From positions 58,472 to 122,471 of the forward strand of contig NZ_RHHS01000037.1 of the NCBI RefSeq assembly GCF_003710935.1: a stretch of DNA of 64,000 nt. Direction: 5' to 3'. Within the stretch, counting starts at the first letter, position 1. Each line of letters begins with the position of its first letter. The notes under the pieces were generated by a model that did no database searches, was not told the origin of the DNA, and saw only the letters and a list, made by a program, of their open reading frames with translations. The position numbers were made by a program, and so were the translations under genes. Shown one piece after another: positions 8,655 through 18,031 of the stretch. This DNA is from Brevibacillus gelatini. Lineage in GTDB: Bacteria; Bacillota; Bacilli; Brevibacillales; Brevibacillaceae.

Positions 8655-9158
8655 TCAATAGATTGGCTTTAAGGCCTCAAACGGATTTTTGCAATGCCGG
8701 CAGTACAAAATGCTGCGGCATGCAGCGGGGCCAAACAAGTTGTCAATCTGTGTATACGGGGAATCGCAGTAAGGACAGGCTACCTCCCAGATATCTCCCG
8801 GTTTGAAATCGATTGGCGGCGGGGCAATGCCAAAGCTTTTCAGCTTGCCTCTCGCCTCTGGCGCGATGCGATCAGACGTCCAGGCAGGGTCGTAGACAAA
8901 CTGAACCTCGACTTTGCTGATGCCCTCCACCTCTGTCAGTTTTTCAGCGATGTTCTTTTTCATGATCTCAAGCGCGGGACAGCCGACGAAGGTAGGGAGC
9001 ACGTCGACATGCGCGACACCATCCTCTACCCGCACCTGGTGGATCATCCCCATCTCTACCATGCTTATGACCGGAATCTCCGGATCAGTCACCTGTTGCA
9101 GCAGTTCCCAGCATGTCGCTTCCAGTCCATCGTGTACGTGCATTCCTTCCTGCGCCAT
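8655..9158 (-). CDS. paaD: PaaD, phenylacetyl-CoA epoxidase accessory (MIP18/DUF59 type)
   Basis: Small protein (about 167 aa) of the phenylacetyl-CoA 1,2-epoxidase operon, thought to help mature the iron centre. Seen: a DUF59/MIP18 domain (DPEIPVISMVEMGMI, and FVGCPALE with the conserved Cys) followed by a C-terminal zinc-ribbon-like tail with CPYC and CRHC. Also called PaaJ in some nomenclature. ATG 9156-9158 is chosen because AGGGG lies eight bases upstream; a GTG three codons earlier is too close to the site. Confidence 0.92.
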   Translation of the reverse strand: MAQEGMHVHDGLEATCWELLQQVTDPEIPVISMVEMGMIHQVRVEDGVAHVDVLPTFVGCPALEIMKKNIAEKLTEVEGISKVEVQFVYDPAWTSDRIAPEARGKLKSFGIAPPPIDFKPGDIWEVACPYCDSPYTQIDNLFGPAACRSILYCRHCKNPFEALKPIY

Positions 9159-9172
9159 GCAGATCACCCCTT

Positions 9173-10006
9173 TTACCAGCTCGCAGCCGGGTCGATGCGA
9201 TACACTTCCGACAAGGTAGCCAGAGCCTGTACAAGCTCAGCCGTATGCTGGCCATGGCGGCCGCGCTCCGCTGGTACTCCAGGCTCTCCCGGCCAGACAA
9301 GTCCCACTTTTTCGAAATTTTCCTGCGCAAGTGTGAGCCACTTCTGTTTCAGCTCGTCCTCGGCAGCAATCAAGCCGTAGCGGGCGATGCTGTCGGCGTT
9401 CGGGCCAAGCTGGCTAAGCTCTCCCGCATCCTTCCAAACTTTTTCAATCGCCGCTTCCAGCCTTTGCCGCGCTTCAGGCGTGCTGTTCGCAAGCTGTTTC
9501 AGCCATACTTGCCAGTGCATCAGATGGTAGCGATGCTCCGTCAGCATTTTGCGGCTGACCAGTGTAAGCGGCACGTAGGAGGATTGGAGCAAAGCCTCCA
9601 GGCGCACTTGCTTGTGCAAGCCGTACACGTAGCTGCGGACGATTGCATACGCCCAGTCGTAGTGAGGATCGTTGTTGTAGTCGCCTTCCCCGTTTTTGCG
9701 CTCGACCAGAATCGCATTGCGGAACGCATCTGCGGCGCGAAGCTGCGCGAGGTCGTCTGCCTTGCCCACGCCAAGCTGCTCCAGCATTTCGTAAAACATC
9801 ACGGCATGGCCCATCATATCCTGCGACATGGAAGAAAACGCGACGTCCTCTTCGATATGCGGGGCAAGCCCGAGCCATTCCGAGCCCCGGTAGGCGAGAA
9901 TGAAATCGTCGTCAGCCAGTTGGAACAACAGGTCAGTCAAGGCTTGCGTGTATTCGTGGTTTTGCTTTGCCGCTTCTACTGTTTCTACCCGTGAAAAGTC
10001 GCCCAT
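9173..10006 (-). CDS. paaC: PaaC, phenylacetyl-CoA epoxidase structural subunit
   Basis: Ferritin-like helical subunit that forms the heterodimeric core with PaaA; the family lacks a di-iron site and has a structural role. About 277 aa after correcting the start. Seen: FILAYRGSEWLGLAPHIEED, DMMGHA and HRYHLMHWQVW, all typical of PaaC. The start ATG 10004-10006 has GGGGGGAT upstream; an ORF extension beyond it is without a site. It lies between paaB and paaD with short gaps. Confidence 0.95.
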   Translation of the reverse strand: MGDFSRVETVEAAKQNHEYTQALTDLLFQLADDDFILAYRGSEWLGLAPHIEEDVAFSSMSQDMMGHAVMFYEMLEQLGVGKADDLAQLRAADAFRNAILVERKNGEGDYNNDPHYDWAYAIVRSYVYGLHKQVRLEALLQSSYVPLTLVSRKMLTEHRYHLMHWQVWLKQLANSTPEARQRLEAAIEKVWKDAGELSQLGPNADSIARYGLIAAEDELKQKWLTLAQENFEKVGLVWPGEPGVPAERGRHGQHTAELVQALATLSEVYRIDPAASW

Positions 10007-10023
10007 GATTGTATCCCCCCTGC

Positions 10024-10377
10024 TTAGCTGCCACTTTCTGCTTGCTTTTGTTTTGCTTCGTACTGCTCCCGATGATAGCGCCATCTCGCCTGCAAATCCC
10101 CGTAGCCTTTCGTCTCCCGGTAGCTCTTGTTGTCGATCCGCTCCAGAAACGGGCGTTCCTCCGGCGACAAGCTGTAAATGTCATCCCGCTTGACCACCCA
10201 GATATTAAAACAACTCTCTCGGCGCAGGAAGTTCTCTCGCGCCATCGCCAGGGCCACTTCCTTGTTCGGAGCCAGGAGGCTGAACTGGTGGACAAACGAA
10301 GCGTTTACGCTTTTTTGGCTGAATACCTCATAGATGAAAAAGTTGTTATTGGCTTCTGTCTCTTTGTTCATATCCAT
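10024..10377 (-). CDS. paaB: PaaB, phenylacetyl-CoA epoxidase small subunit
   Basis: 117-aa PaaB family protein, the bridging subunit of the PaaABC(E) epoxidase. Seen: FFIYEVFSQKS, APNKEVALAMARENFLRRE and the W-V-V strand. It begins four bases after the paaA stop, so translation is probably coupled. A second ATG two codons in has slightly better spacing from AGGTGA. Confidence 0.94.
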   Translation of the reverse strand: MDMNKETEANNNFFIYEVFSQKSVNASFVHQFSLLAPNKEVALAMARENFLRRESCFNIWVVKRDDIYSLSPEERPFLERIDNKSYRETKGYGDLQARWRYHREQYEAKQKQAESGS

Positions 10378-10381
10378 TCAC

Positions 10382-11350
10382 CTACCCTACGTGGCGGCCG
10401 TACGCCATGATCGCGTCGCGCACCCATTTTGTTTCTGTATACGATGTTTCCCGAAGGTTCAGACGATGAGCAGAGCGAGGGCCGTTGCCTTTGACGATCT
10501 CTTTGAACGCTTCCCAGTCAGGCTGCTGGTACACCCACTGATCTTTTGCTTCGTCGAAGTAGATCGTATCGTCCGGAACGGTGAAGCCCAGGTGGAAAAT
10601 GCGCGGCAAATACTTTTTCAAAAATGCCTGCCGCAGCTCTTCGTTGGTCTGCGTGCGAATCTTGTAGCGCATGTTGGTCGATTGGTTGCTCGTGATCGTG
10701 CCGTTCTCCGGCGGTCCGAAAAACATCAGCAGCGATGGCCACCAGCGCGTAATCGCTTCCTGCAGCATCTTACGCTGTTCCTCCGTACCTTCTGCCAGCT
10801 CCAGAACGATGCTCTCGCCATGCTGCGCATGGAATTTTTCCTCGGCACAGATGCGGTGCAAAGCCCGCGCATACGGCGCATACGATGTATCGAGCGACAT
10901 GGATTGCGTAATGATCGCGGCTCCGTCGACCAGCCAGCCGATCACCCCGGCATCTGCCCATGTCGGCGCTTCCATGTGAAATACATTGTGAAATTTCAGT
11001 CTTTTCGCAAACAAATCTTGCATCAAGTCTTCGCGCGTCTTGCCGAGCGGTGCAAGCAAATCTTCTGCTACGCGCAGCAAAAGCTGTCCGTGCCCCATCT
11101 CGTCCTGCACCTTGGCCATGATCGCCAGCTTGCGGCGCAATGTCGGTGCCTTTGGAACCCATTCCTTTTCCGGCAAAGCGCCCATGATCTCACTGATCCC
11201 GTGCATCGAAATCAGCTTAATCAGTTGGTTCCGGTAATCGTCCGGCATCCAGTCGTCCGCTTCGATCTTTTCCCCACGATCGATTCTCGCTAAAAACGCT
11301 TCCATTTTTTCGTTTTCCGTCAGATTCGAACGTTCCAACTGTGTTTGCAT
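10382..11350 (-). CDS. paaA: PaaA, phenylacetyl-CoA epoxidase catalytic subunit
   Basis: Di-iron monooxygenase subunit that epoxidises the ring of phenylacetyl-CoA. About 322 aa. Seen: iron-ligand motifs KVQDEMGHGQ (E-x2-H) and AEEKFHAQHGE (E-x2-H), typical of the ferritin-like fold. Start at M11 of the longer frame because AAAGGAGG lies eight bases upstream. It is the first gene of paaABCD-aldehyde dehydrogenase and has its own promoter with a candidate PaaX operator. Confidence 0.96.
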   Translation of the reverse strand: MQTQLERSNLTENEKMEAFLARIDRGEKIEADDWMPDDYRNQLIKLISMHGISEIMGALPEKEWVPKAPTLRRKLAIMAKVQDEMGHGQLLLRVAEDLLAPLGKTREDLMQDLFAKRLKFHNVFHMEAPTWADAGVIGWLVDGAAIITQSMSLDTSYAPYARALHRICAEEKFHAQHGESIVLELAEGTEEQRKMLQEAITRWWPSLLMFFGPPENGTITSNQSTNMRYKIRTQTNEELRQAFLKKYLPRIFHLGFTVPDDTIYFDEAKDQWVYQQPDWEAFKEIVKGNGPRSAHRLNLRETSYTETKWVRDAIMAYGRHVG

Positions 11351-11394
11351 GGAGAAAACCTCCTTTAACTTGTTGTCCATTATGATAAAATTAT

Positions 11395-11443
11395 GCTACG
11401 TTTTTATAACGTAATAATAACATAACGTCATACGTTTTTGCAA
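11395..11443 (-). promoter_or_regulatory. paaA promoter with candidate PaaX operator
   Basis: Operator: TACGTT-N5-AACGTA (11397-11413, extended 11395-11415), matching the paaX and upper-operon sites. Immediately upstream on the minus strand is a weak promoter, TTGCAA (11438-11443), 17-bp spacer, TTATTA (11415-11420). The palindrome abuts the -10, a good place for a repressor. A further small palindrome AACGT-ATG-ACGTT lies within the spacer. Confidence 0.6.
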
Positions 11444-11470
11444 TACGCTTCCGGCCGAACCCGCTTATTC

Positions 11471-12301
11471 CTATTCCTGCCGCCCGGATAGCACGGCTGC
11501 CTTCTTCAGCTGCTCTGCCATTTGCCGCAGCTCCTGCATGACCGCATCCAGCTCCTGTATGCGCGTAGACTGATGCAGACTGTGATTCAGCGTCTTTTCC
11601 ATCTCGGCAGACACCGTACCGACGAGAGCGTTCATCTCATCCAAAATGCGAAAAATATCCTTTGCCGACATCGAAGTCGTATGCGACAACTGGCGAATCT
11701 CCTCAGCCACGACGGAAAATCCTCGCCCTGCCGCTCCGGCCCGCGCAGCTTCCAGCACGGCATTCAGGCCGAGCACGTTGGAACGGGTGGAAATGTTGCG
11801 AATCAGCTTGTTGATTTGCGTCGTCTCTGCGATTTTCACTTCCATCTGGCTGGCTGCGTCGCTCAGGGTGTGGCTGGCCTGCGCCAGATGGTCTGCGTCT
11901 TTGGCCAGGCTTTCCGTATGCGCCGCAATGTTTTCCAGCGCTTCCGTCAAATTTTCCGCCAGGCTGCGCAAACGGTCTTCCTGGTCGGTAGTCACCCCTG
12001 TTGCCAGGCAGCCCACCACTTGTCCGTTTTCGACAATCGGATAGCCGACTGCTATATAGGGAATGCCGTAAATTTCTTTGGAGATTTTTTTCACGACCCG
12101 CTTGTTTTCGGCGATGGCTGTTGCATTGATGCTGCCGGGGCGCAGCGGGTCGCCTATTTTGATCCCCAGATTCAGCCCCTTTGCCGGATAGTAGGCGAGA
12201 AACTTTTCCCGGTCCGTAACCCCGACCATGCAATCAAACAAAAACGCTTTTTGCAAAATGGGTGCGACCGCAAGCAAGCTGTTTAAGAGCTGAGACATCA
12301 T
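11471..12301 (-). CDS. Soluble methyl-accepting chemotaxis protein, YfmS-like
   Basis: 276-aa cytosolic chemoreceptor: no transmembrane segment and no HAMP. Residues 1 to about 105 form a small sensor ([20 protein letters not shown]), PAS/single-Cache-like in look. The rest is a coiled-coil signalling domain with the receptor tip ([29 protein letters not shown]). The closest known relative by layout is B. subtilis YfmS. It sits between livK and paaA, so a role in taxis to aromatic acids or to their CoA/energy effects is a fair guess only. Confidence 0.85.
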   Translation of the reverse strand: MMSQLLNSLLAVAPILQKAFLFDCMVGVTDREKFLAYYPAKGLNLGIKIGDPLRPGSINATAIAENKRVVKKISKEIYGIPYIAVGYPIVENGQVVGCLATGVTTDQEDRLRSLAENLTEALENIAAHTESLAKDADHLAQASHTLSDAASQMEVKIAETTQINKLIRNISTRSNVLGLNAVLEAARAGAAGRGFSVVAEEIRQLSHTTSMSAKDIFRILDEMNALVGTVSAEMEKTLNHSLHQSTRIQELDAVMQELRQMAEQLKKAAVLSGRQE

Positions 12302-12400
12302 CTATCCCTCCTCGCCGGGGGACGAAAACGGCTATTCCCCCCGCAACTGTCACATCTGCGGAAAGAACAGCCATCGTCGCCTACTGTTTCATCAATTTTG

Positions 12401-13603
12401 TTATTTCAAAATCTGGAACTTGCCATCTTTCACTTCGACCATAATCATGCTGTCTTCCGTCAAGCCGTTGTGATCGTCAGCAGAGAAAGTAAACTCCCCT
12501 GTAACACCCACGTACTTCACTTTTTCCAAAACTTCACCGAGCTTGGAAGCATCGCCGCCCGCCTGCTTCAAGCCTTCCACGAGCAGGTTCAAGCCGTCGT
12601 AGCCGTATCCGGCAAAGCCGTCCGGCAGCTCGTTGTACGCAGCCTTGTAGCCTTCCGAGAATTTTTTGATGATAGCCGCTTGCGGATCGTTCGCATCGAT
12701 CTGATCTGGCACCAGCAGCTTGCCCGCTACCATCAGGACGCCTTCGCCCGCATCGCCAACCAGCTCAAGAAACTTGCTGTTCGCCGAACCGTGGCTGCTG
12801 ATGATCGGAATGCCAAGGTTCAACTGCTTCGCTTCTTTTACAATCGTCGCCGGGCCAGGGTTGGTACCTGCCACGATCAGCACCTGTGCATCCGTGCCCT
12901 TGATCTTGGTCAACTGGGAGCTCATGGACGGGTCCTTCGTGCCGTACTTCTCTTCGGCCACAACAGTAATGCCGTACTCCGGCGCATACTTTTTCAGTTG
13001 GGTTGTCCAGCCGCTTCCGTACGGGTTGCTGTCGTTGAGCATGGCGATTTTCGTAATGCCTTTTTCTTTCAGATATTTAAACACGCGCTTTGTGCCATGC
13101 ACATCGGTATGCGGTGTTTTGAAAATGCCCGCACGCACAGGGTTGGTAATCTGGTCGGCTGCTGCCATCGAGATCAGCGGCAGCTTCTCGGCTGCGGCAA
13201 ACTCCGCCATCCCCAGGGAAGGACCGGTGCCTGATGAACCGAGCATAGCGACTACTTTTTCTTTGGAAACAAGCTTTTTGATCGCTTTGACCGCTTCGGT
13301 GTTATCCGACTTGTCGTCTTCGAACACCACTTCCAGCGGACGGCCGTCCACACCGCCGGCTCCGTTGATTTCCTTGACCAGCAGCTCAACCGCCTGCTTT
13401 TCCGGTACACCGAGCGGGCTGTTCGGGCCAGTCAGGGAGAAAATCGCCCCTACCTTGATCGGTTCTTTGCTCTCTGCCCCTGTCGCTGCAGGCTGCTCGC
13501 CGCCGGATGGCTGCGCTTGCTGCCCGCCGCCACAGGCGCTGAGCATGACAAGAGAAGCAATCGCAACCGGATACAGCCACTTGCTGACGATTCGTTTTTT
13601 CAT
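12401..13603 (-). CDS. livK: Liv-type ABC transporter substrate-binding lipoprotein
   Basis: Periplasmic-binding-fold lipoprotein (400 aa, type I, Peripla_BP_6/LivK). Seen: signal peptide with lipobox LSAC, lipidated C24, then a Gly/Gln linker and IKVGAIFSLTGPNSPLG, which opens the binding domain. It follows livH-M-G-F. Family members bind branched-chain amino acids or aromatic acids; inside a paa cluster, phenylacetate or a relative is the likeliest ligand, but this is inferred from position. Confidence 0.88.
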   Translation of the reverse strand: MKKRIVSKWLYPVAIASLVMLSACGGGQQAQPSGGEQPAATGAESKEPIKVGAIFSLTGPNSPLGVPEKQAVELLVKEINGAGGVDGRPLEVVFEDDKSDNTEAVKAIKKLVSKEKVVAMLGSSGTGPSLGMAEFAAAEKLPLISMAAADQITNPVRAGIFKTPHTDVHGTKRVFKYLKEKGITKIAMLNDSNPYGSGWTTQLKKYAPEYGITVVAEEKYGTKDPSMSSQLTKIKGTDAQVLIVAGTNPGPATIVKEAKQLNLGIPIISSHGSANSKFLELVGDAGEGVLMVAGKLLVPDQIDANDPQAAIIKKFSEGYKAAYNELPDGFAGYGYDGLNLLVEGLKQAGGDASKLGEVLEKVKYVGVTGEFTFSADDHNGLTEDSMIMVEVKDGKFQILK

Positions 13604-13641
13604 CGTAAAGCCCCCTTCGATTTTCTGTCTTCTTTATAATG

Positions 13642-14385
13642 TCAAACCGCTTTGTGGGAATGACCCAAATAAGCGGATTGCACTCGCGGATCGTTGCTGA
13701 TCTCTTCGGCGGTACCTTCCAGCATGACCTCTCCCGTACTCAGGACGTAGGCCCTGTCGGAGATGGCCAGCGCAGCGCGAGCGTTTTGCTCGACCAGCAA
13801 CACCGTCGTGCCCCATTGGGAGCGAATCTCCTGCACAATCGTCAAAATTTCCTTGGCAATCAGCGGAGCGAGGCCAAGCGACGGCTCGTCCAGCAGCAAA
13901 AGCTGCGGTCTGGATAAAAGCGCCCGGCCAATCGCGAGCATTTGCTGCTGCCCCCCTGAAAGCGTTCCCCCTAGTTGCCACTTCCGCTCCGCCAGGATCG
14001 GAAAGCGCTCGTAAACTGTCTGCATTTCTTTGGCGATTTCTTTTTTGCTCGTCTTCGGCATGCGATGAGAAGCGCCGAGCCACAAGTTGTCCTCTACGGT
14101 CAGCGTGGAAAAAATTTGCCTGCGCTCCGGCACGTGCGCCATCCCGCGCGGCACCACAAGCTCGGCCGGAATCCCCGTAATGTCTGTGTCGCGGAACCAG
14201 ATTTTCCCTTGCTTTGCGCTGTGCAGTCCGCAGATGCAGTTCAGCAGCGTCGTTTTGCCTGCGCCGTTTGCGCCGAGCAGCGAGACGATCTCCCCTTCGT
14301 TGACCTGCATTGTAATGCCGTGCAGCACTTCTACGGGACCGTAGCGAGCCGTGATGTTGTCCACTTTCAAAATCGCTTTCTCCAT
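13642..14385 (-). CDS. livF: Liv-type ABC transporter ATPase LivF
   Basis: 247-aa ATPase. Seen: Walker A GANGAGKTT, signature LSGGQQQMLAIGRAL, Walker B LLLLDEPSLGLAP and the H-loop-region VLLVEQN typical of LivF. AGGGGGAAG precedes the ATG. Pairs with LivG to drive LivH/LivM. Confidence 0.94.
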   Translation of the reverse strand: MEKAILKVDNITARYGPVEVLHGITMQVNEGEIVSLLGANGAGKTTLLNCICGLHSAKQGKIWFRDTDITGIPAELVVPRGMAHVPERRQIFSTLTVEDNLWLGASHRMPKTSKKEIAKEMQTVYERFPILAERKWQLGGTLSGGQQQMLAIGRALLSRPQLLLLDEPSLGLAPLIAKEILTIVQEIRSQWGTTVLLVEQNARAALAISDRAYVLSTGEVMLEGTAEEISNDPRVQSAYLGHSHKAV

Positions 14386-14396
14386 CTGTCTTCCCC

Positions 14397-15164
14397 CTAC
14401 TCTTCTTCCGTTCCCAAATAGGCCGCAATGACGCGCGGGTTCTCCTGGATTTCACGCGGGGTTCCTTCCGCAATTTTCGTCCCCTGATCGAGGACGACGA
14501 TGCGGTCTGCAATCGTCATAATCATGTCCATGTCATGCTCTACCAGCAAAATCGCCGTGCCGCTGTCGCGAATATCGCAAAACATCCGGCTCATCTCCGC
14601 TGTCTCTGTATGGTTCAAGCCTGCTGCCGGCTCGTCGAGCAAAAGCAGCTTCGGCTCCGCGACCATCGCTCTCGCAATCTCCATCAGTCTCAGCTTTCCG
14701 TACGGCAGGCTTCCCGCGAGCTGCCGGGATTCCGACGCCAGCCCGACAAGTCCGAGCCAGGCGTGCGCTTTTTGTTCCATCATTTTTTCTTCTCTTTTCG
14801 CGCTGCCCAGGCTCATGCCGCACGCGAACAGGCTTGCGCGCGTCTTCGTATGCATCCCCACCATGACGTTTTCCAGTACGGTCATATCGTCAAATGTCTG
14901 GAGGTTTTGAAAGGTACGGGTAATTCCCATTCCGGCGTATTCGTAGCCGGGTACCCGCGCCATCGGCCTGCCCTGGAAGCGAATCTCGCCTTCGGAGGGC
15001 GGAATGACACCCGACACCATGTTCAGCACGGTGCTTTTCCCCGCGCCGTTCGGGCCGATCAGCGCCAGAATCTCGCCTTCCTGCACCTGAAAATTCACCT
15101 GGTTGACTGCTCGTACCCCGCCAAAGTCGCGGGACAGCTCTTGCACTTCCAGCAAAGTAGTCAT
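14397..15164 (-). CDS. livG: Liv-type ABC transporter ATPase LivG
   Basis: 255-aa ATPase. Seen: Walker A GPNGAGKST, the LivG-type signature SLPYGKLRLMEIARAM (LPYG in place of LSGG, normal for this subfamily), Walker B LLLLDEPAAGLNHTE and VEHDMDMIM. Its start overlaps the livM stop by four bases. Confidence 0.94.
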   Translation of the reverse strand: MTTLLEVQELSRDFGGVRAVNQVNFQVQEGEILALIGPNGAGKSTVLNMVSGVIPPSEGEIRFQGRPMARVPGYEYAGMGITRTFQNLQTFDDMTVLENVMVGMHTKTRASLFACGMSLGSAKREEKMMEQKAHAWLGLVGLASESRQLAGSLPYGKLRLMEIARAMVAEPKLLLLDEPAAGLNHTETAEMSRMFCDIRDSGTAILLVEHDMDMIMTIADRIVVLDQGTKIAEGTPREIQENPRVIAAYLGTEEE

Positions 15165-16189
15165 GTTGCCGCCTTCCTTTCTACCCGCTCGCCAGACTGC
15201 GTCTTCGCGGCTGTTTCTTTTGCCTTTTTGGCCTGCGCTTTTTCATAGGCGGAACGGATACGCGGCACAAGCCCCTCCGGCATAAACATGACGATCAAAA
15301 CGAGAATGCCGCCGAAGACAATCGTATCGACGTCGCCTTGCAAGCCTGGAATGACTTCGCTGAGCAGAATCAATCCTTCGCTGATAAAACCGATCAGCAC
15401 AGTACCGATCAACGCGCCCCAAATGCTGGTCATCCCCCCGATGACGACCATCGTGAGAAACTTGATCGATTCGTGCAGTCCGAACGGCTGCGGATCGAGA
15501 ATTCCCATGTAGTGGGCGTACAGGCCTCCGGAAATTCCGGCGAACATCCCGCTGACCACGAAGGCGTTCAGCTTGAACTTGCGCACGTCAACGCCCATCG
15601 AGGTAGCGGCAATCTCGCTTTTGTGAATCGCCCGAAAAGCTCTGCCGACCCGCGAATGCATGAGGTTGAGCGAAAACACCAGCACACAGGTGACAATCGC
15701 CCAGATCAGATAGTACATGGACAGCTCGCTGTCGCCGAAGAACGGCACCTGCGGAATGCTAATCATCCCGCTTGCCCCGCCAGTAACGGGCTCCCATTCG
15801 GTAATGCCAATCTGGACGATATAGCCGAAAGCCAAGGTCGCCATGGCGAGATAGTAGCCTTGCAGTCCGGCGATTGCCCTGCCGAGAAGGAAAGCGAACA
15901 AGCCGGGAACGATTGCCGAGGCGACGAGGCCGACAAACGGCGACAGCCCGTACTTCGTCGTCAGGACAGCGGACGTGTAAGCGCCGAGTCCCCAGAAGGC
16001 TGCTTGTCCGAGCGAAATCTGTCCGGCAAGCCCCATCAACAGGCACAGCCCGATGGTCACGATGGCATGCAGCCCGATAATAATCCCGACCGAGCGGTAA
16101 TACTCATCCGGCATCACGAACGGGAACACAATCATCAAGGCCAGATAAATGCCGATGCCTTTTCCCCATTTCTCCAACAACTGCTTCAT
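15161..16189 (-). CDS. livM: Liv-type ABC transporter permease LivM
   Basis: 342-aa inner-membrane permease with about nine to ten helices. Seen: the family segments GLAGQISLGQAAFWGLGAY and IGGMTSIWGALIGT. The C-terminus is a short charged tail. The start adjoins the livH stop. Confidence 0.93.
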   Translation of the reverse strand: MKQLLEKWGKGIGIYLALMIVFPFVMPDEYYRSVGIIIGLHAIVTIGLCLLMGLAGQISLGQAAFWGLGAYTSAVLTTKYGLSPFVGLVASAIVPGLFAFLLGRAIAGLQGYYLAMATLAFGYIVQIGITEWEPVTGGASGMISIPQVPFFGDSELSMYYLIWAIVTCVLVFSLNLMHSRVGRAFRAIHKSEIAATSMGVDVRKFKLNAFVVSGMFAGISGGLYAHYMGILDPQPFGLHESIKFLTMVVIGGMTSIWGALIGTVLIGFISEGLILLSEVIPGLQGDVDTIVFGGILVLIVMFMPEGLVPRIRSAYEKAQAKKAKETAAKTQSGERVERKAAT

Positions 16190-17068
16190 CTACAGCCCTC
16201 CTTTTCCTACACTGCGTTCTCCAAAGAGGCCGGATGGCTTCACCAGCAGCATGCCAATCAAGACGAGAAACGCAATTGCGTCCTTCATGCCGGAGCTGAC
16301 GTATCCTGCTCCGAGCGACTCGACGATCCCGAGCAAAAAGGCGGCAACCGCTGCGCCGAGCGGATTGCCCAAACCGCCCAGAATGGCTGCGGAAAATCCT
16401 TTGATTCCGAGCAGCACACCGATGTCGTAGGAGGTCACGTTAAGCGGCGCAATCACGATCCCTGCAATCGCTCCGGTGGCCCCGCTGATGGCAAAGGCGA
16501 GCATGCTCATCTTCGTGGGAGAAATCCCCATCAGGCGCGCCGCCATCGGATTGATCGAACAGGCGTTGATTTTTTTCCCTAAAATCGTCTTTTCCATCAA
16601 GTACCAGAGAAGCAACAAAACGATAAGGACAGCAGCCAAAATCCACACGCTTTGCGTCGCGATCGTCACACCGCCGAATGAGATTGGCTCGTTTGTTGTG
16701 ATCGGTGCGAGCGAAAAAGCGTCCTTTCCCCAAATAAAGCTGGCGATACCTCGTATCAAGGTGGAAATGCCAATTGTCAAAATTATCAAACTAATCGGAT
16801 TAGCTTTTTTCACATACGCGATAATATACTTCTGCATGATGATACCGATTACTGTCACTGCCAAGATGGCGAGCAGCGCTGCAAGTCCGTACGGCAGATT
16901 CATCCCGATCAAGGCAACTGTCACCATGCCGCCCAGCATCAAAAATTCTCCCTGTGCGAGATTGATGACCTTGCTCACATTGTAAATCGTGATGAATCCG
17001 ACCGCGACAATCGCATAAATACCGCCACTGACCAGGCCGTTTGCGACATACTGTAACAGTTCCGTCAT
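16190..17068 (-). CDS. livH: Liv-type ABC transporter permease LivH
   Basis: About 292-aa permease, first gene of livHMGFK. Seen: VNGLVSGGIYAIVAVGF-like N-terminus (here ANGLVSGGIYAIVAVGF), NVSKVINLAQGEF and ILGGLGNPLGA. Start ATG 17066-17068 has AAAGGGGG eleven bases upstream; the eleven extra codons in the longest frame are not needed. A cre-like sequence with two mismatches (TGTAAGCGTTTTAG, 17115-17128) lies 47 bases upstream. Confidence 0.93.
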   Translation of the reverse strand: MTELLQYVANGLVSGGIYAIVAVGFITIYNVSKVINLAQGEFLMLGGMVTVALIGMNLPYGLAALLAILAVTVIGIIMQKYIIAYVKKANPISLIILTIGISTLIRGIASFIWGKDAFSLAPITTNEPISFGGVTIATQSVWILAAVLIVLLLLWYLMEKTILGKKINACSINPMAARLMGISPTKMSMLAFAISGATGAIAGIVIAPLNVTSYDIGVLLGIKGFSAAILGGLGNPLGAAVAAFLLGIVESLGAGYVSSGMKDAIAFLVLIGMLLVKPSGLFGERSVGKGGL

Positions 17069-17114
17069 ATTCGTGCTGTACCCCCTTTGTTTCGCGTCCA
17101 ACCCTACCTACCAT

Positions 17115-17128
17115 CTAAAACGCTTACA
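17115..17128 (-). promoter_or_regulatory. Weak cre-like site upstream of livH
   Basis: TGTAAGCGTTTTAG matches the catabolite-responsive element core (TGNAANCGNW) but misses the terminal C and W. It would link the liv transporter to CcpA; tentative. Confidence 0.25.
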
Positions 17129-17162
17129 TTTTACAAATTGGAAAACATATTGCAGAAGAAAT

Positions 17163-17183
17163 GCCCTAGCAGGTCACTAGGGC
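17163..17183 (-). terminator. Hairpin after paaX
   Basis: Seven-base arms GCCCTAG/CTAGGGC with a seven-base loop, 20 bases beyond the paaX stop. The T run is broken, so the terminator is probably modest; it separates paaX from livH. Confidence 0.5.
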
Positions 17184-17203
17184 GCTTTCTTCGTAGCAAT
17201 CGC

Positions 17204-18031
17204 TTAAAGGACGGGTGCAGCTTCATACACCGTCTCGAAGAATCGAACTGCCCCTGGATTCAAAAGTTTATAGTAGTTTTGGAACAATTGATCGGCTTCT
17301 TTGCCTAGCCACAGCGCTGGCAGCAGTTCTTGCGGCAGGTCCGGGTCGATAAACAAAAATTTGCGGTACTCGTGGACAAGCTTGGTCTTTTCCACAAAGC
17401 AATGGCTGTCCGCAACTCCCTCGCCGCTATGAATCTTCGCCGACAGCTGCTCGAACTGCTCGCGGTACGTGTCGATGAATTCCTTGTACTTCGCGTTGAT
17501 CTCATCAATGTTCCAGCATTTTTGCACCAGTTGCTTGGGATCGCTCCAGCCCAGATGCTCTGCGCTGAAAATTTCCACGTGCTCTGTGATCCCGTGCGCC
17601 TCGGTCAGCTCTTTCACCCGGTCTGCCAGGTTGTTGGGGCTGATCCACGTGCTCGTCGTCAGCATCCCGAAGCCCATCCAGCCCAGTTCCTTGCGCAGTT
17701 GGTCCCGCAGAGCGCGGCGCTCCTCCGGTATGTTGTAGCTGGCAATGCACCACTTGCCGTCCCAAACATCTGTCTCGACTTTATAAATGCGGGCCGCTGC
17801 TTCCTCCAGCCGTTTTTTCCCACGCTCCGATACCGAGTAATAGCTTTTGTTGCCTACTTTTCTCGATTCCAGCCAGCCCTGGCGAAGCATCCGGGAGATC
17901 GCTGCGCGAACAGCAGGCTCGGACAGTCCGAACTCTCCCATGAGCCGTGTCAGACTACCGATCCAGATTTCGCTTCCGTAATGTCGGACATATTCTCCGT
18001 AGATCGTAAAAAGCATGGATTGTGGCTTCAC
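17204..18031 (-). CDS. paaX: PaaX, phenylacetate operon repressor
   Basis: 275-aa PaaX-family regulator. Seen: N-terminal winged-helix region (MLFTIYGEYVRHYGSEIWIG, AISRMLRQGWL), central YWDGKW-like segment (VWDGKWCIASYN) and the PaaX C-terminal domain (LFIDPDLPQELLPALW). In enterobacteria PaaX represses paa operons and is released by phenylacetyl-CoA. GTG start with GGGGGTTG upstream. Its own promoter carries the best copy of the shared palindrome, so autoregulation is likely. No PaaR-type TetR gene lies in the cluster. Confidence 0.94.
   Translation of the reverse strand: MKPQSMLFTIYGEYVRHYGSEIWIGSLTRLMGEFGLSEPAVRAAISRMLRQGWLESRKVGNKSYYSVSERGKKRLEEAAARIYKVETDVWDGKWCIASYNIPEERRALRDQLRKELGWMGFGMLTTSTWISPNNLADRVKELTEAHGITEHVEIFSAEHLGWSDPKQLVQKCWNIDEINAKYKEFIDTYREQFEQLSAKIHSGEGVADSHCFVEKTKLVHEYRKFLFIDPDLPQELLPALWLGKEADQLFQNYYKLLNPGAVRFFETVYEAAPVL

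Noticed and set aside
7289..8806. 505-codon open frame on the plus strand
   Set aside because: Antisense to the aldehyde dehydrogenase and paaD; the long frame is a by-product of GC-rich third positions.
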